A stretch of 50,939 nt of DNA. Source: an uncultured Lachnospiraceae bacterium (GTDB lineage: Bacteria; Bacillota; Clostridia; Lachnospirales; Lachnospiraceae). The notes beneath the pieces are model-generated. The model was not told where the DNA came from, made no database searches, and saw nothing but the letters and a program-made list of their open reading frames with translations. The position numbers and the translations under genes are program-made. Where the stretch lies: assembly GCA_947589315.1 (NCBI GenBank), contig CANPZE010000019.1, forward strand, positions 1 to 50,939, read 5' to 3'. Of the stretch, positions 33,573-42,052 are shown piece by piece (position 1 is the stretch's first letter; every line of letters begins with the position of its first letter).

Positions 33573-33725
33573 ATGGTAGAAAAGGTTTACAAAACAATGA
33601 AATCAGTAGGGGCATTAAATCTGGTGACAGGGATATTATTGATCATAGGCGGGATTGCGGCAGGCGTGATCGTTATCATTAACGGGGCCAAGCTTTTAAG
33701 CGACAAATCCGACCTGACCTTCTAG
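33573..33725 (+). CDS. 50-residue membrane peptide
   Basis: ATG 33573 with AAGGAGA eight bases before, stop TAG 33723-33725. The peptide is a charged N-terminus (MVEKVYKTMKSVG), one hydrophobic stretch (residues ~15-38: LVTGILLIIGGIAAGVIVII), then NGAKLLSDKSDLTF. It is a single-pass or hairpin membrane protein. It begins two bases after pyrE, and the next ATG is three bases after its stop, so pyrE, this gene and the cysteine-cluster gene are tightly coupled. The function is unknown. The ribosome site and packing support a real gene. Confidence 0.7.
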   Translation: MVEKVYKTMKSVGALNLVTGILLIIGGIAAGVIVIINGAKLLSDKSDLTF

Positions 33726-33727
33726 GA

Positions 33728-34693
33728 ATGAATTATTATCTGGATCTGTGCGCCGGCTTCTCCTGCCTTGCCGGGGATTGTCCCTATACCTGCTGCGCAG
33801 GGTGGAACATCCTGGTGGACGATGCATCCGTCCGGCGGTTTGCCGGCTTGGAGCAGGAAGGCCTGAGAGAGGACATCCTGTCCCATCTGACAAAGAAAAA
33901 CGGAAAATATTATTTTATGCACCAGTCTGACGGGAAATGCTGGATGCTGGAGGAAGATGGCTTGTGCCGGATTCAACGGAATCTGGACGAGCCTTCTTTG
34001 TGTGCCACCTGCCGCAAATATCCCCGTCTGGCGGCAAGGATCAGAGGGGATCATTGGATATCCATGGCGGCTTCCTGTCCCGTAGTGGCAGAGTATCTAT
34101 GGCAACAGAAGGTGGGATGGAGGACTTCCGGTGAGAGAGGGGATGGGCCGGATGCCGGCAGTTCCTCTGTATTGAGACAGCTGGGCAGAGAAAAGGAAGG
34201 GCTGCCTGTGGGATGGGAAAGAGGAAGAGCCTGGCAGGAAATTGCCTGGAAATTAGCGGAAGGCTGCGCACAGCTTCTGCTGGAATTCCGGGAACATCCG
34301 TATTTCCCCGGGAGCTTTGACTATTTTGAACAAGAGGAACTGTCAGAGGGCAGGATGGCAGAAGATATCCGGAGCTATGAGCGTGCGCTGGGGGCGCAGA
34401 TGCTTGCCTTCCAGCAGAATTACAGTGGCTATCGCCTGTTCAGCCGTTATCTCGAGAAGCCAGAGGAAACGGAGTGGGAGCGTTACTGCCAGATACAGGG
34501 AGAGATACTCCTGATGGACGTGATCTGCTTTAGCTGCTATTCTTCCGATCCTGGCTGGAGCAGGAAAGAGGCCTCCCTGGTACTCGCCTGGGTATACCGG
34601 TTTTGCGCTCATGGAAGCCGATTATCACAAAAAGTAAACCAGATGTTTCAGAAAATTCTCGTTTCTGTGGAGGGATGGGCTGAGAAAACGTGA
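33728..34693 (+). CDS. FliB-like cysteine-cluster protein (flagellin lysine-N-methylase family)
   Basis: 321 residues. The N-terminus has a YkgJ-type cysteine cluster (LCAGFSCLAGDCPYTCCAGW: Cys8, 13, 18, 22 and 23). Later cysteines follow in GKCWMLEEDGLCRIQ and SLCATCRKYPR. The rest is helical and resembles FliB, known in Salmonella as a flagellin methylase, though annotated widely in organisms without flagella. An iron-sulfur or zinc role is likely. It is coupled to the 50-residue peptide, with no flagellar gene in the window, so 'flagellin methylase' should be read as a family name only. It has a short ribosome site, AGGA. Confidence 0.7.
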   Translation: MNYYLDLCAGFSCLAGDCPYTCCAGWNILVDDASVRRFAGLEQEGLREDILSHLTKKNGKYYFMHQSDGKCWMLEEDGLCRIQRNLDEPSLCATCRKYPRLAARIRGDHWISMAASCPVVAEYLWQQKVGWRTSGERGDGPDAGSSSVLRQLGREKEGLPVGWERGRAWQEIAWKLAEGCAQLLLEFREHPYFPGSFDYFEQEELSEGRMAEDIRSYERALGAQMLAFQQNYSGYRLFSRYLEKPEETEWERYCQIQGEILLMDVICFSCYSSDPGWSRKEASLVLAWVYRFCAHGSRLSQKVNQMFQKILVSVEGWAEKT

Positions 34694-34815
34694 TGGGGAA
34701 TCATGTGCGTGAGATAAAACGCCAGATGATATCGGGAATATTTTGTTGAAATTACCAAAAATCACAAACGCTGATTGTTTAATGGAGAGAAAAGAAAAAA
34801 AATCAAGAAAAACTC

Positions 34816-34844
34816 TTTACAGACAGGGAAAACTACCGTATGCT
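34816..34844 (+). promoter_or_regulatory. Possible promoter of the MinD-like/beta-helix genes
   Basis: TTTACA (34816-34821), 17 bases, TATGCT (34839-34844). Of moderate quality. Confidence 0.35.
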
Positions 34845-34905
34845 ATCAATACCCGGGAAATAGGAGACAAAAAGAAAGGAGCAGTCCTTTGGCAGATCTG
34901 TGGCA

Positions 34906-34943
34906 GTACGGCGCCTGCAGTTCTGACTGTAGAAAGGCCGTAC
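34906..34943 (+). promoter_or_regulatory. Leader hairpin before MinD-like gene
   Basis: GTACGGC (34906-34912) pairs with GCCGTAC (34937-34943), and inside it 34915-34920 pairs with 34927-34932 (loop TTCTGA). The structure ends 15 bases before the ATG at 34959, close to the ribosome site, and so might affect translation. Confidence 0.4.
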
Positions 34944-34958
34944 AGAAATGAGGGTAGG

Positions 34959-35816
34959 ATGAAAATAGCTTTTTGGAGTCACCTGCGCCATAGCGGCGGG
35001 GTTACTACCAATCTGGCATCTATGGCAGCTATGTCTGCGGTTTCTGGTTCTGGGAGATCTGTTTTGCTGGAAAATCATTATAACAAAAATAATCTGGGAA
35101 GTATCCTGACGATTCAGGAAAGTCTGGAATGTCTAAGAGAACGGCAATATTATAATCGATATGGGATCGAATATCTGTTGAAGAGATTATATACGGGAGA
35201 GCCGGGGGAAGTCCTGCTGCGCAGGACCGCTATTCCATTACTGTATTCCAGTATCTTTTATGTTCCTCAGAGTTATATCGTGAACCGGGAGGTTTTTAAT
35301 TATGAATTTCAACTGGTGAGAAAACAATTATTTGAATGCCTGGAAGGTTTTTGCGAACTTGTACTCGTAGATACAGAGGCAAATGAAAATCTAAGTTCTG
35401 TTGCTATTCTGGAGGATGTGGATCTCATCGTAGTAAATTTGGATCAAAATCCTGATTCCTGGGCCGAATTTATGGAAAACTATTCCCTGCTAAAAGAAAA
35501 GTGCATATTTCTGATCGGAAGATACCGGGCAGAAGGGAAGTGGAATCTGTCCCGTATCCGCAGGGAGTTCTCAATTCCTGCCGGAGATATCGGGGTAATT
35601 CCTTATAATATGGAGCTGGAGCTTTATCTGGGGGAGGGAAGGCTGCTCCAGTTTATCAATCGCAATTATCACAGGGCCTCCACTCGGGAAAACGACCTTT
35701 TTCTGCGGGAAGTCCGGAAGTCGTTTTTAATGTTTCGGAATCATTATATGATGCTGCGGAGGGAAAGACAGCGCAGGAGTTTCCCATATGCCAGTTGCAT
35801 TGAGGACAGGAATTAG
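34959..35816 (+). CDS. MinD/ParA-like protein with degenerate P-loop
   Basis: 285 residues from ATG 34959 (GAGGG before). Frame extends upstream but that part looks non-coding. The start, MKIAFWSHLRHSGGVTTNLA, mimics the deviant Walker A (KGGxGKTT) of MinD/ParA ATPases, but both lysines are missing. The Walker B region FCELVLVDTEANEN and IVVNLDQNPD fit the fold, as in TadZ/CpaE-like proteins, which are often degraded ATPases. ATP hydrolysis is therefore doubtful. It comes before two beta-helix proteins, with 70 bases to the first, and may recruit or localise them. Function is unknown. The family assignment is by motif and topology. Confidence 0.65.
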   Translation: MKIAFWSHLRHSGGVTTNLASMAAMSAVSGSGRSVLLENHYNKNNLGSILTIQESLECLRERQYYNRYGIEYLLKRLYTGEPGEVLLRRTAIPLLYSSIFYVPQSYIVNREVFNYEFQLVRKQLFECLEGFCELVLVDTEANENLSSVAILEDVDLIVVNLDQNPDSWAEFMENYSLLKEKCIFLIGRYRAEGKWNLSRIRREFSIPAGDIGVIPYNMELELYLGEGRLLQFINRNYHRASTRENDLFLREVRKSFLMFRNHYMMLRRERQRRSFPYASCIEDRN

Positions 35817-35886
35817 TATATAATGCTCTATAAGAAAAGGAAAGCGGCAGAAGCAGGAAGCCTAAGCCGCAGTATGGAGGAACGTC

Positions 35887-37095
35887 TTGATAGCAATGAC
35901 AAAGAAACATCCTTTATGCCAGGTAGAGCTGACAGTAAAGTATATTTACTGCTTTGGCCTGGGGGTAATGGCGCTGGGGCATATGAAAGCCATTACAGAG
36001 ACCAGGGAATATTTTGATTCCGTGTTGGAGAAGATCGGCCTGCCGCCGGAAATGGGCCAGCAGATATTTTTAGACATTAACAATGCCTTTGACGAAAAGC
36101 TGCAGGAGGTCTTTGAGCGGATCAAAGCCAAAGGACTTCAATATTGTTTTGTGCTGGACCTGTATCAGATCCTTGGAAGGACTATCTGGGCGCAGGAATA
36201 CTGCAGCCAGGTCCTGGAGGATTATCTTCAGGTATTTCAGTTCTCAGCAGCAGAACGCATTTTCTTCCAGGAATTTGATAAAGCGATGAGAGAGAAAAAC
36301 GGGGATGCCGCCAAGAAGGCCTGCCAGTATTTTTCTCAGGAAGGGTATGTGATCCGGTATGACTTTCTGACATACTTTTATCCGGATTTCTATATGGAAG
36401 ATGTCTATTCCGATATCCGGATCGTCTCTGGCCAGACTCTGATCTTCGATAAGCCGGTGGCCGTTCATGGGAATATCACGATAGAACGGGGAGGCTCTCT
36501 GTTGATCCATGGCGGCGCGCTGCAGATGGAGGGAGGGATACAGGTCTTGGGAGGGCGGATCCAGCTTCGCCACAGCCAGGTCCGGATCCTTGCCTGTGAC
36601 AGGGAGTATTGGCTGGAGCTGCAGAATACAGCCGTAGTGACGATTGAAGATTCTGTAGTGGATTGCGGCGGCCATTGCGGCGCACTGTTACAGAATACTG
36701 GCAGACTCATTCTTCAGGATAGCGTGATCAGGAATACTGCCAGAGGGAGGGGCGTAGCCTTTTTTGGGCTCTCCGTTAAGATTTCAGAATGCCGGTTCTT
36801 AGAGTGCAGGAATGGCGGGATACAGTTAGGGGGAGCCGCCCTGGCAGAGATCAGGGAATGCAGTTTCGTGGATGACGCTGGGGAACATGGAGGCGGGATC
36901 ACCTCCCAGTCGATGGAGGATGTCAGTGTGTGCAACTGCCGTTTTGTGCGCTGTACGGCCAAGCATCTTGGGGCGGCAGTCTATTTCCGGCATCAGAGGC
37001 TGGGGCAGCAGGTGGCAGAATGCAGCTTTCAGGACTGTATCCCATCAGACAGCCTGTGCTTTAACAATTATGAGGAGGCAGATTATGATCATTAG
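35887..37095 (+). CDS. Cysteine-rich beta-helix protein with helical N-terminus (A)
   Basis: 402 residues from TTG 35887, with GGAGG six bases before it; ATG at 35896 is too far from that site. Residues ~1-150 are helical and resemble a worn TerB-like fold (VLEKIGLPPEMGQQIFLDI). From ~170 the sequence is a right-handed parallel beta-helix: hxhxGG-rich turns and repeats of the CxFxxC type (SECRFLEC, CNCRFVRC, AECSFQDC) with GGGI/GAAVYF, like chlamydial Pmp repeats. There is no signal peptide. It is related to the next gene by its KHPLC N-terminus and overlaps it by 11 bases. Function is unknown; a cytosolic scaffold or binding protein is one idea. Confidence 0.65.
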   Translation: MIAMTKKHPLCQVELTVKYIYCFGLGVMALGHMKAITETREYFDSVLEKIGLPPEMGQQIFLDINNAFDEKLQEVFERIKAKGLQYCFVLDLYQILGRTIWAQEYCSQVLEDYLQVFQFSAAERIFFQEFDKAMREKNGDAAKKACQYFSQEGYVIRYDFLTYFYPDFYMEDVYSDIRIVSGQTLIFDKPVAVHGNITIERGGSLLIHGGALQMEGGIQVLGGRIQLRHSQVRILACDREYWLELQNTAVVTIEDSVVDCGGHCGALLQNTGRLILQDSVIRNTARGRGVAFFGLSVKISECRFLECRNGGIQLGGAALAEIRECSFVDDAGEHGGGITSQSMEDVSVCNCRFVRCTAKHLGAAVYFRHQRLGQQVAECSFQDCIPSDSLCFNNYEEADYDH

Positions 37096-38932
37096 CAATC
37101 TGACAAAGTTACACTATCGAAAAAAGCTGTGGCTTACTCCCAAGCATCCACTGTGCTTTGAGCCGGAGGAATTTAAGTTATATTACAGTGCAGCGGTGAT
37201 CATCCAGGCGCAGCTTAATGAAAATCTGGGGATCCTGCATAACTTTGAACTGGAACGGCTGATGAAGAAGGGGTTAAACCTGTCTCAGGGAGAGATTTCC
37301 CAGGCCATGAACCTGTCCCGGGAACAGGCAGGCGTGATAGAATATCTGCTGGAATACCAGGGCAGGGAATCCTTCCGCTATTATTTGCTCATGGACTGTA
37401 TCAATGTAGGAATGGGAGAGGAAGGGGTATCAGACAGGGAGAGGGAATCTTTGCGGATGTTTGCCCGGATGTTTGATATTTCAGAATCCCTGTATCGCCT
37501 GTTATATCAATTTATCCAGGCGGCATACCGGGAAGAGGAAGCGGAATGCCGGATGATCTATCAGCAGATGGAGGAGAGGGGACTTGGCCTGTCGCTGATG
37601 GATCTGAAGTATTATCTGATGACTTTATATGATATTTTTGAATGTACCCAGGAGCTTTTGGAGAAGAAGAAGGAGCTTCATCTGGTAGACCGCTGCCTGA
37701 TCACGCAGGATCTTGTCATCAAACCGGGAATGAGGCTGATCATAGACCATGCGATTGTCCGGATCTATGGGAACATTGCGCTGCAGGGTGGAGAACTGAC
37801 CATTGAGAACAGTAAACTGATCCGCAAAAGCGGCAGCCATCGGGCGTGTATCAATATTCACCGGGAAGGGGATGTGAGAGTAGCAGACAGCCAGATTGAC
37901 TGCAGGAACCAGGGGATGTTTCTGCGGGCAGAGGATGGAAGGGCAGTAGTGGAGCGATGCGAGATCTACAATACTACGAGGGGAGCGGCCATTCGCTTCT
38001 GGGGACAAGAATTAAAAGTATCCGGTACCTTTTTCCATCACTGTTACTCTGGAGAGGACGGCGGAGGAATTATGTTCCAGGGCGGCATTGGAGGTGTCTT
38101 TGGTTGCCGTTTTCGGAATTGTGAAGCGCGCCGGGGAGGCGCTGTCTATGGGATGGAGAAGCTACATATCCAAAACTGCACCTTTGAAAAATGTTATGTG
38201 GCGGAATATGGCGCCGCTGTATTTTATAAAGGAAAGATGGAAAATTATGTGACACAGCTGCAGTTTTCCCAGTGTTACCCGAAGGGGGCAGAGGCGATCC
38301 AGTACTTGAGCCAGCGGGGCGGCCTCCATATCAATGAGGAGGAAGTCTGGCATCAGTCTACCATATTAGATTGTCCTATGCGGATATCTTTCCAGGGAAG
38401 CCTGCGGTTAGAAAATATTACGCTGTATCTGAATTATCCGATACAGTGTAAGGGAAGGCTGGCAATGCAGGGAACGCGATTGATCAGCGACCAGTTGGAA
38501 AAGGGAGATATGATTGTCCTGGAGCATGCCCAGGGCTGCCAGATCACGGATTGTGAATTTGATGGGAGAGGAAAGACATCCGGGATCCTCGCTACTGGGA
38601 CCAAAATTGCTGTCAGGGGAACCATGTTCCGCAATACAAACGGAGGAAGGGCGATCTATAATGCCCTGTCTCCATTAATTGAAGGAAGCACCTTTAACTA
38701 TTGCCAGAGCGGAGGGATCCTAAGTCAGGGAGGGATCGTAAGAGAGTGCCTTTTTGTCAATTGCCGGGATAAAAATGGCGCAGGCGTGACAATGCTTGGA
38801 AAGATGGGAAGAATAGAACAGTGCAGCTTTGTGCGCTGCAGCGCGGACCATCACGGCGGAGGCATTGACAGCAGCCTGGGGATTCAGATCCAGCAGTGCC
38901 ATTTCAAAGGCTGCCGCCCCAATAATTATTGA
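37085..38932 (+). CDS. Cysteine-rich beta-helix protein with TerB-like domain (B)
   Basis: 615 residues; ATG 37085 after GAGGAGG, overlapping gene A by 11 bases. Residues ~1-190 are helical; YYLLMDCINVGMGEEGVSDR then MFARMFDIS resemble a TerB-like domain. A beta-helix follows in two blocks, with CRFRNC, CTFEKC, CLFVNC, CSFVRC and CHFKGC repeats and GGAVY/GAAVFY/GGGID turns. Its N-terminal TPKHPLC matches TKKHPLC of gene A, so they are paralogues. No signal peptide is seen, although such repeats are usually secreted. The 3' end overlaps the convergent CNNM gene by 7 bases. The role is unknown. Confidence 0.65.
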   Translation: MIISNLTKLHYRKKLWLTPKHPLCFEPEEFKLYYSAAVIIQAQLNENLGILHNFELERLMKKGLNLSQGEISQAMNLSREQAGVIEYLLEYQGRESFRYYLLMDCINVGMGEEGVSDRERESLRMFARMFDISESLYRLLYQFIQAAYREEEAECRMIYQQMEERGLGLSLMDLKYYLMTLYDIFECTQELLEKKKELHLVDRCLITQDLVIKPGMRLIIDHAIVRIYGNIALQGGELTIENSKLIRKSGSHRACINIHREGDVRVADSQIDCRNQGMFLRAEDGRAVVERCEIYNTTRGAAIRFWGQELKVSGTFFHHCYSGEDGGGIMFQGGIGGVFGCRFRNCEARRGGAVYGMEKLHIQNCTFEKCYVAEYGAAVFYKGKMENYVTQLQFSQCYPKGAEAIQYLSQRGGLHINEEEVWHQSTILDCPMRISFQGSLRLENITLYLNYPIQCKGRLAMQGTRLISDQLEKGDMIVLEHAQGCQITDCEFDGRGKTSGILATGTKIAVRGTMFRNTNGGRAIYNALSPLIEGSTFNYCQSGGILSQGGIVRECLFVNCRDKNGAGVTMLGKMGRIEQCSFVRCSADHHGGGIDSSLGIQIQQCHFKGCRPNNY

Positions 38933-40269
38933 TAGGGTATTGCCTCCTCTTCGTTCCCTTCGGCTGTTTCCGTATCGGCATCTTCATTCTCCGGCTTGGG
39001 AAGAAGATGGACTTTTACCTTATCGATCCGGTTCTTCGCCGCTTCCATGACAATATATTTGGCATATTCATCGCAGACGGATTCTCCGGCATCGGGGAAA
39101 TGATCCAGAAGATTAATAACGTGCCCCGCTATCGAATCATAGTCCTCTGATTCGATCTTAATATGCAATTTTTCATTGATGTCATCCAGCTTGGCGACTC
39201 CCAGCAGAATGAAATTTTCATCATCGATTTTTGTGATCTCATCCTCTTCATTGGCATCGTATTCATCGCGGATCTCACCCACGATCTCTTCGATCAGGTC
39301 TTCGATCGTCAGGATTCCCGAGGTGGCGCCGTACTCATCCAGTACAATAGCCATCGGGATGGACTCCTGCTTCATTTCAAAGAACAGCTCAGAGATTTTC
39401 TTATACTCATAAGTAAAATACGCTTCCCGCATGATCTGGGAGATCTGAAAATTTTCCTTCGGTCCCTGGTAAAAGAAGAGATCCTTTAGATTGATAATAC
39501 CAACGATATTATCCCGGCTTTCCTTAAATACAGGCATCCGAGTGAATTTTTCCTGGGAATAGCATTCGATCAATTCATCGTAAGACAGGTCGATGCTGGC
39601 AAATGCCACATCCATTTTGGGAACCATAATGTCCTTTGCCATAGAATCGCCGAAATCTACCACATTAGTGATCATCTGGCGTTCTGCGCTTTCAATAACG
39701 CCCTCCTCATGGCTCACATCAACAATTGTCCGCAGCTCATTTTCTGTGATCGTTGGCTGGCGCGTTGTATCAATATGGAAAATACGTAGGAGATTGTTGG
39801 AAATTCCATTCATAACATAGGAGACAGGGCGCAAAACCTGGCTCAATAGATAGATCGGCTTGGCATAGAGGAGGGATAGATTCTGTGCATAGTAAGTTGC
39901 CAGCGATTTGGGGACAATTTCCCCGAAAATCAGAACAATAATCGTGAGGATGCCGGTTCCGACACCCGTCCAAAGGCTTACCATATCAGAATATCCATTC
40001 CGTTCTGCCAGCCGGATAGCAAAAGAGGTAGCCAGAGAGGAGGCTGTCAGATTTACAATATTATTTCCGATCAGGATGGCGCTAAGCAATTGCGTGGGAT
40101 TTTCCAATAGCTTAAGAACAGTGGCAGCGTTTTGCACATTTTCTTCAGCCATGGTCTTTATGCGCATTTTATTTACCGTTGTCAGGCAGGTCTCTGCAGA
40201 AGAAAAGAAAGCAGAGAGCAATACAAGAATAAGTAAAAGTCCTATTTGCGAGGCGTCACTCGAATCCAA
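38926..40269 (-). CDS. CNNM/CorC-family membrane protein (hemolysin-like)
   Basis: 447 residues. An N-terminal DUF21/CNNM membrane domain (about residues 8-180; LSAFFSSAETCLTTVNK, then IFGEIVPKSLATYYA) precedes a CBS pair (MVPKMDVAFASIDLSYDELI, then VLDEYGATSGILTIEDLIEEIVGEI) and a C-terminal CorC_HlyC domain. The tail is acidic (DADTETAEGNEEE). This family exports Mg2+ or other divalent cations; 'hemolysin' is a historic name. It begins downstream of its own promoter (40338-40367) and is convergent with the beta-helix gene. The call is secure for the family, less so for the ion. Confidence 0.93.
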   Translation of the reverse strand: MDSSDASQIGLLLILVLLSAFFSSAETCLTTVNKMRIKTMAEENVQNAATVLKLLENPTQLLSAILIGNNIVNLTASSLATSFAIRLAERNGYSDMVSLWTGVGTGILTIIVLIFGEIVPKSLATYYAQNLSLLYAKPIYLLSQVLRPVSYVMNGISNNLLRIFHIDTTRQPTITENELRTIVDVSHEEGVIESAERQMITNVVDFGDSMAKDIMVPKMDVAFASIDLSYDELIECYSQEKFTRMPVFKESRDNIVGIINLKDLFFYQGPKENFQISQIMREAYFTYEYKKISELFFEMKQESIPMAIVLDEYGATSGILTIEDLIEEIVGEIRDEYDANEEDEITKIDDENFILLGVAKLDDINEKLHIKIESEDYDSIAGHVINLLDHFPDAGESVCDEYAKYIVMEAAKNRIDKVKVHLLPKPENEDADTETAEGNEEEAIPYQ

Positions 40270-40337
40270 AATAAATCAACTCCATTTCTTTCATAATAAT
40301 GTGTTTTGTCAAATAGGTTTTATGTACAATAACCAAT

Positions 40338-40367
40338 ATTCTACAGTAAAAGGTGGCAGATTGTCAA
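40338..40367 (-). promoter_or_regulatory. Promoter of CNNM gene
   Basis: Read on the minus strand: TTGACA (40362-40367), 18 bases, TAGAAT (40338-40343). The leader is about 60 bases to the ATG at 40269. Confidence 0.55.
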
Positions 40368-40432
40368 GCCGGAACAAGGGAATGTGAAAAAAATGACAAT
40401 TAAGAAAAAATAAAGAAATTTTCAGAAAACTA

Positions 40433-40461
40433 TTGCAAAAAATCGAAATTGCGTATACAAT
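40433..40461 (+). promoter_or_regulatory. Promoter of phospholipase C-like gene
   Basis: TTGCAA (40433-40438), 17 bases, TACAAT (40456-40461). It is divergent from the CNNM promoter, about 70 bases away. Confidence 0.6.
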
Positions 40462-40528
40462 TAAAGTATGTAAAAGACATGCCTCTGAACTGTATCGAAA
40501 AGGGAGGGTGTCTGAAAAGGAGGTCGAT

Positions 40529-41113
40529 ATGCGCAAGAAATCCCATATTTCTTTGGCATGGTATCTGATGAACAGTGCAGGGATGGGGACTTTGAAGAAT
40601 CATAAAGGATCCTTCTATATTGGCAGTATATTGCCGGACTGTGTACCGTCATTTCTGGTACGAAAGCATACGATGGAGGAGTCCTTTTCGATTTTGGAGA
40701 GAGAGATAGGGAAATTAGTATCACATTTTGACCCGAATAAGGGTACGGACTGCTACTTTTGCAGGCATTTAGGAGTGATCACACATTATATTTCCGACTA
40801 TTTCACCTTTCCCCACAATACGCATTACCCCGGAAAATTAAAAGATCATTGTATCTACGAGGAGGAATTGAAGAAAAAGATCCGTTCCTATGTACACAGT
40901 CCGGAAGCAGTAAGAAAGCGGTTGGGAGAAAGGGTTCACACACCGGATGAGATACTGGCATTTATCCGCAGAATGCATGAAATATATGTGTCAGCTGAGA
41001 GTGCTGTGAAACGTGACTGTGAGTATATTGTCAGTTTATGCCACACTGTAGTGGATGCGATCCTGCTCCTGTTTGAGCAGAAGATGCAGGTTGTCGCATC
41101 GGCCGCCATGTAA
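40529..41113 (+). CDS. Zinc-dependent phospholipase C-family protein
   Basis: 194 residues from ATG 40529 with AAAGGAGG five bases before; a longer frame begins within the promoter and is not used. The family's histidine-rich pattern is seen: HISLAWYL, GSILPDCVP (the Asp), CRHLGVITHYISDYFTFPHN with two His, and VSLCHTVVDAI at the end. These match the metal-binding His/Asp of the zinc phospholipase C fold (pfam00882). No signal peptide, so it acts in the cytosol, unlike secreted toxins of this family. Substrate unknown. It stands alone between the CNNM gene and the zinc transporter. Confidence 0.8.
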   Translation: MRKKSHISLAWYLMNSAGMGTLKNHKGSFYIGSILPDCVPSFLVRKHTMEESFSILEREIGKLVSHFDPNKGTDCYFCRHLGVITHYISDYFTFPHNTHYPGKLKDHCIYEEELKKKIRSYVHSPEAVRKRLGERVHTPDEILAFIRRMHEIYVSAESAVKRDCEYIVSLCHTVVDAILLLFEQKMQVVASAAM

Positions 41114-41164
41114 AAGGAAAAATGGAAGGCAGGGCTGTTTTATGAGGACAGACTGCACGGCGTA

Positions 41165-41210
41165 GAGAATCCCCCGGGATGCTGGAGACAGTATCTGCGG
41201 GGGATTTCTC
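41165..41210 (+). other. GC-rich hairpin after phospholipase gene
   Basis: GAGAATCCCCC (41165-41175) pairs with GGGGGATTTCTC (41199-41210), one bulge. No T tract follows directly. It may be a weak terminator or a 3' stabiliser. Confidence 0.45.
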
Positions 41211-41241
41211 GTTGCCCGGGGCCCCTTGGCTTTTATGCTTC

Positions 41242-41270
41242 TTGACAAAATTTCAGGAACAACGTAAAAT
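41242..41270 (+). promoter_or_regulatory. Promoter of metal ABC transporter operon
   Basis: Consensus TTGACA (41242-41247), 17 bases, TAAAAT (41265-41270). No clear Zur box could be assigned by eye. Confidence 0.75.
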
Positions 41271-41314
41271 GAAAAAAGTTTTCAAATTTAAGGAAAAGCA
41301 GGACGGAGAAGAAA

Positions 41315-42052
41315 ATGGGCAAAGAAGTGTTGATTTCCTGTGAGGATGCAGGATTGGGCTATGATAACAAGGCGATTATTGCGCATTTTGACTTTCAGGT
41401 GGAGGAGGGAGACTATATCTGTGTCGTGGGAGAAAACGGTTCCGGTAAAAGTACCTTGATTAAGACGCTTTTAGGACTGATCAGGCCGGTCAGCGGAACC
41501 ATCCGCCGCAGCGCCTCCCTGGAGCAGGGGGCTATTGGATATCTGCCCCAGCAGACCCAGATTCAGCGCCATTTTCCAGTCAGTGTAATGGAAGTAGTGC
41601 TATCCGGTTTTCTCAATGAGATGCGCTTCCGTCCCTTCTATATGGGGAGCCAGAGAAAAGAAGCGGCCCAAAACCTCAAAAAATTGGGGATTTGGGATTT
41701 GCACCGCAGCTGCTATGGAGAACTATCGGGAGGGCAGCAGCAGAGGGTGCTGCTGGCAAGGGCTCTGTGCGCAGCAGACCGGATCCTGGTATTGGATGAA
41801 CCAATGACAGGACTGGACCCTGTGGCCTCCCAAAGTCTGTATGACAGCCTTCGCACATTGAACCAGGAAGGAATGGCTGTGGTTATGGTGACTCATGATA
41901 TACAGAAGGCATTGGAGCAGTCCCAGAAGATTCTCCATATGAGTGACGGAGGATATTTTTTTGGCGCCACAGAAGAATATCTCCGGTCGGAATATGCCGG
42001 ATATCTCAGCAATGGAGCAGACCAATCAACCAGACAGGAGGACTATTTATGA
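41315..42052 (+). CDS. Metal ABC transporter ATP-binding protein (ZnuC-like)
   Basis: 245 residues. Walker A is GENGSGKST near residues 38-46, Q-loop LPQQTQIQRHFPVSVMEVV, signature LSGGQQQRVLLARAL, Walker B ILVLDEPMTGLDP, and H-loop VTHDIQKALE. ATPases of this kind power uptake of Zn2+ or Mn2+ (ZnuC, MntB, TroB). The next gene, overlapping by 4 bases (ATGA), is the matching permease. No solute-binding protein gene is next to it, so that component must be encoded elsewhere. The metal is not determined; the linked zinc-dependent methyltransferase suggests zinc. Confidence 0.92.
   Translation: MGKEVLISCEDAGLGYDNKAIIAHFDFQVEEGDYICVVGENGSGKSTLIKTLLGLIRPVSGTIRRSASLEQGAIGYLPQQTQIQRHFPVSVMEVVLSGFLNEMRFRPFYMGSQRKEAAQNLKKLGIWDLHRSCYGELSGGQQQRVLLARALCAADRILVLDEPMTGLDPVASQSLYDSLRTLNQEGMAVVMVTHDIQKALEQSQKILHMSDGGYFFGATEEYLRSEYAGYLSNGADQSTRQEDYL

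Noticed and set aside
34743..34958. N-terminal extension of the MinD-like gene
   Set aside because: Although the frame is open upstream, a good ribosome site precedes ATG 34959 and the extension reads like leader DNA with a hairpin.
36872..37084. N-terminal extension of beta-helix gene B
   Set aside because: It lies inside gene A in another frame; the AGGAGG before ATG 37085 marks the true start.
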